The translations under genes and the position numbers were made by a program. DNA of 5,751 nt from Phormidesmis priestleyi (GTDB taxonomy: Bacteria; Cyanobacteriota; Cyanobacteriia; Phormidesmidales; Phormidesmidaceae): NCBI GenBank assembly GCA_003242115.1, contig QBMP01000149.1, positions 1-5,751 of the forward strand. Reading direction: 5' to 3'. This document shows positions 5,192-5,751 of the stretch, piece by piece. Numbering within the stretch: position 1 is the stretch's first letter; each line of letters opens with the position of its first letter. The notes beneath the pieces are model-generated. The model ran no database searches. It saw nothing but the letters and a program-made list of their open reading frames with translations, and was not told the origin of the DNA.

Positions 5192-5751
5192 TTAGGGCAT
5201 TTTGTCCGCTTTGGAAATGCGCATCAGCAGACGAATTAAGGCAATACCTGCCACCGCCGCCGCGAATCCCATCACCACAGCAGGCCAGACAAATTCAAAA
5301 ATGAGCAGCAGCGTCGCCGATAGGGTAAAGGTACCCACCAGAAGGGTGTAGCTGTTGGCTAGCGATAGATTACTGCTACGACGGAGGAGGCGATCGCTCT
5401 CAATTGAACGCACCCGCACCCGAATGTCACCCCTATCTAGGCGATCCAGCGTATCTTCAATCCGCCGAGGCAGGCCCAGAGCAGAGCTGCCCACCTGCGC
5501 CGCTTGGCGACTAAGTTCACTTAAAAGGCCATTTGGCTCACCCGCACCGCCGTTTGTCATAAGCTCCGTTGCATAAGGTTTAGCTGCTTCCATAAAGTTA
5601 AACTCAGGATCGAGCCCTTTACCTACACCTTCTAGGGTAGAAAAAGCTCGCATCACAAAAGTAAACGTTGCCGGAAACCGAAAAGGCTGATCGTAAGCTA
5701 CCGCATAGAGGTCATCGCTAATCGACGCGACTGACTGCTCCTCAAACGGCT
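5192..5751 (-). CDS. UbiB/ABC1 (AarF) atypical kinase family protein, C-terminal part
   Basis: Only the last 185 codons are in the window; the gene runs off the right edge, so the N-terminus and the kinase-like core (ATP site) are not visible. UbiB/ABC1 proteins support isoprenoid quinone biosynthesis or homeostasis, and in cyanobacteria and plastids family members are tied to plastoquinone and tocopherol metabolism. Numbering from the first full codon, the recognisable part is DQPFRFPATFTFVMRAFSTL (about 19-38), typical of the region after the kinase-like core, then EGVGKGLDPEFNFMEAAKPYA. A charged segment follows (about 90-129). Two hydrophobic helices come next (about 134-153, YTLLVGTFTLSATLLLIFEF; about 155-175, WPAVVMGFAAAVAGIALIRLL), forming the C-terminal membrane hairpin common in this family, before a short basic tail. 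An internal ATG near 5653 is not the start, because the conserved frame continues upstream to the edge. The PP2C gene follows on the same strand. Confidence 0.92.
   Translation of the reverse strand, partial: PFEEQSVASISDDLYAVAYDQPFRFPATFTFVMRAFSTLEGVGKGLDPEFNFMEAAKPYATELMTNGGAGEPNGLLSELSRQAAQVGSSALGLPRRIEDTLDRLDRGDIRVRVRSIESDRLLRRSSNLSLANSYTLLVGTFTLSATLLLIFEFVWPAVVMGFAAAVAGIALIRLLMRISKADKMP

Overview
The window looks like chromosomal DNA from a cyanobacterium, probably filamentous or Leptolyngbya-like, although the genus is a guess. Three things point there. Six perfect copies of the HIP1 octamer GCGATCGC lie at 115, 1552, 3356, 4318, 4470 and 5390. The protein styles are cyanobacterial: a Ser/Thr kinase with a distinctive C-terminal domain, a PphA-like PP2C phosphatase, and a UbiB/ABC1 protein with a C-terminal membrane hairpin. 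Ribosome binding sites are weak or absent. I see no mobile element, CRISPR array, tRNA or rRNA.

Left half, + strand (1-3178). The window opens inside anmK (anhydro-N-acetylmuramic acid kinase, cell-wall recycling). Its reading frame is broken in the first ~60 bases, and only the part from 87 is cleanly open. Sixteen bases later comes a small soluble protein of unknown function with a beta-rich, possibly lipocalin-like pattern. After a 94-bp gap comes a 596-residue Ser/Thr protein kinase with an intact catalytic core, a disordered Ser/Pro/Ala-rich linker and a separate C-terminal domain.

Middle (3179-3243). Only 65 bp separate the kinase stop from the stop of the convergent gene. They hold a candidate terminator for the kinase.

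Right half, - strand (3244-5751). Read in the direction of transcription, the order is the C-terminal part of a UbiB/ABC1-family protein (running off the window), a compact PP2C-type protein phosphatase with all metal-binding motifs, and a tandem-domain universal stress protein. The gaps upstream of the phosphatase (~90-150 bp, depending on start) and of the stress protein (~170 bp) each hold inverted repeats that could be operators or mRNA hairpins. The phosphatase gene also carries a short tandem duplication at each end.

How the genes may work together (inference). A Ser/Thr kinase and a PP2C phosphatase lie within about 1.1 kb of each other with a universal stress protein between them. This could be a phospho-signalling neighbourhood, but the opposite orientations mean they are not one operon and no direct link is shown. 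anmK and ubiB look like ordinary housekeeping neighbours. Nothing here is clearly a new system. The least explained parts are the unknown protein at 811-1293, the kinase C-terminal domain and the inverted repeats around the phosphatase and stress-protein genes.
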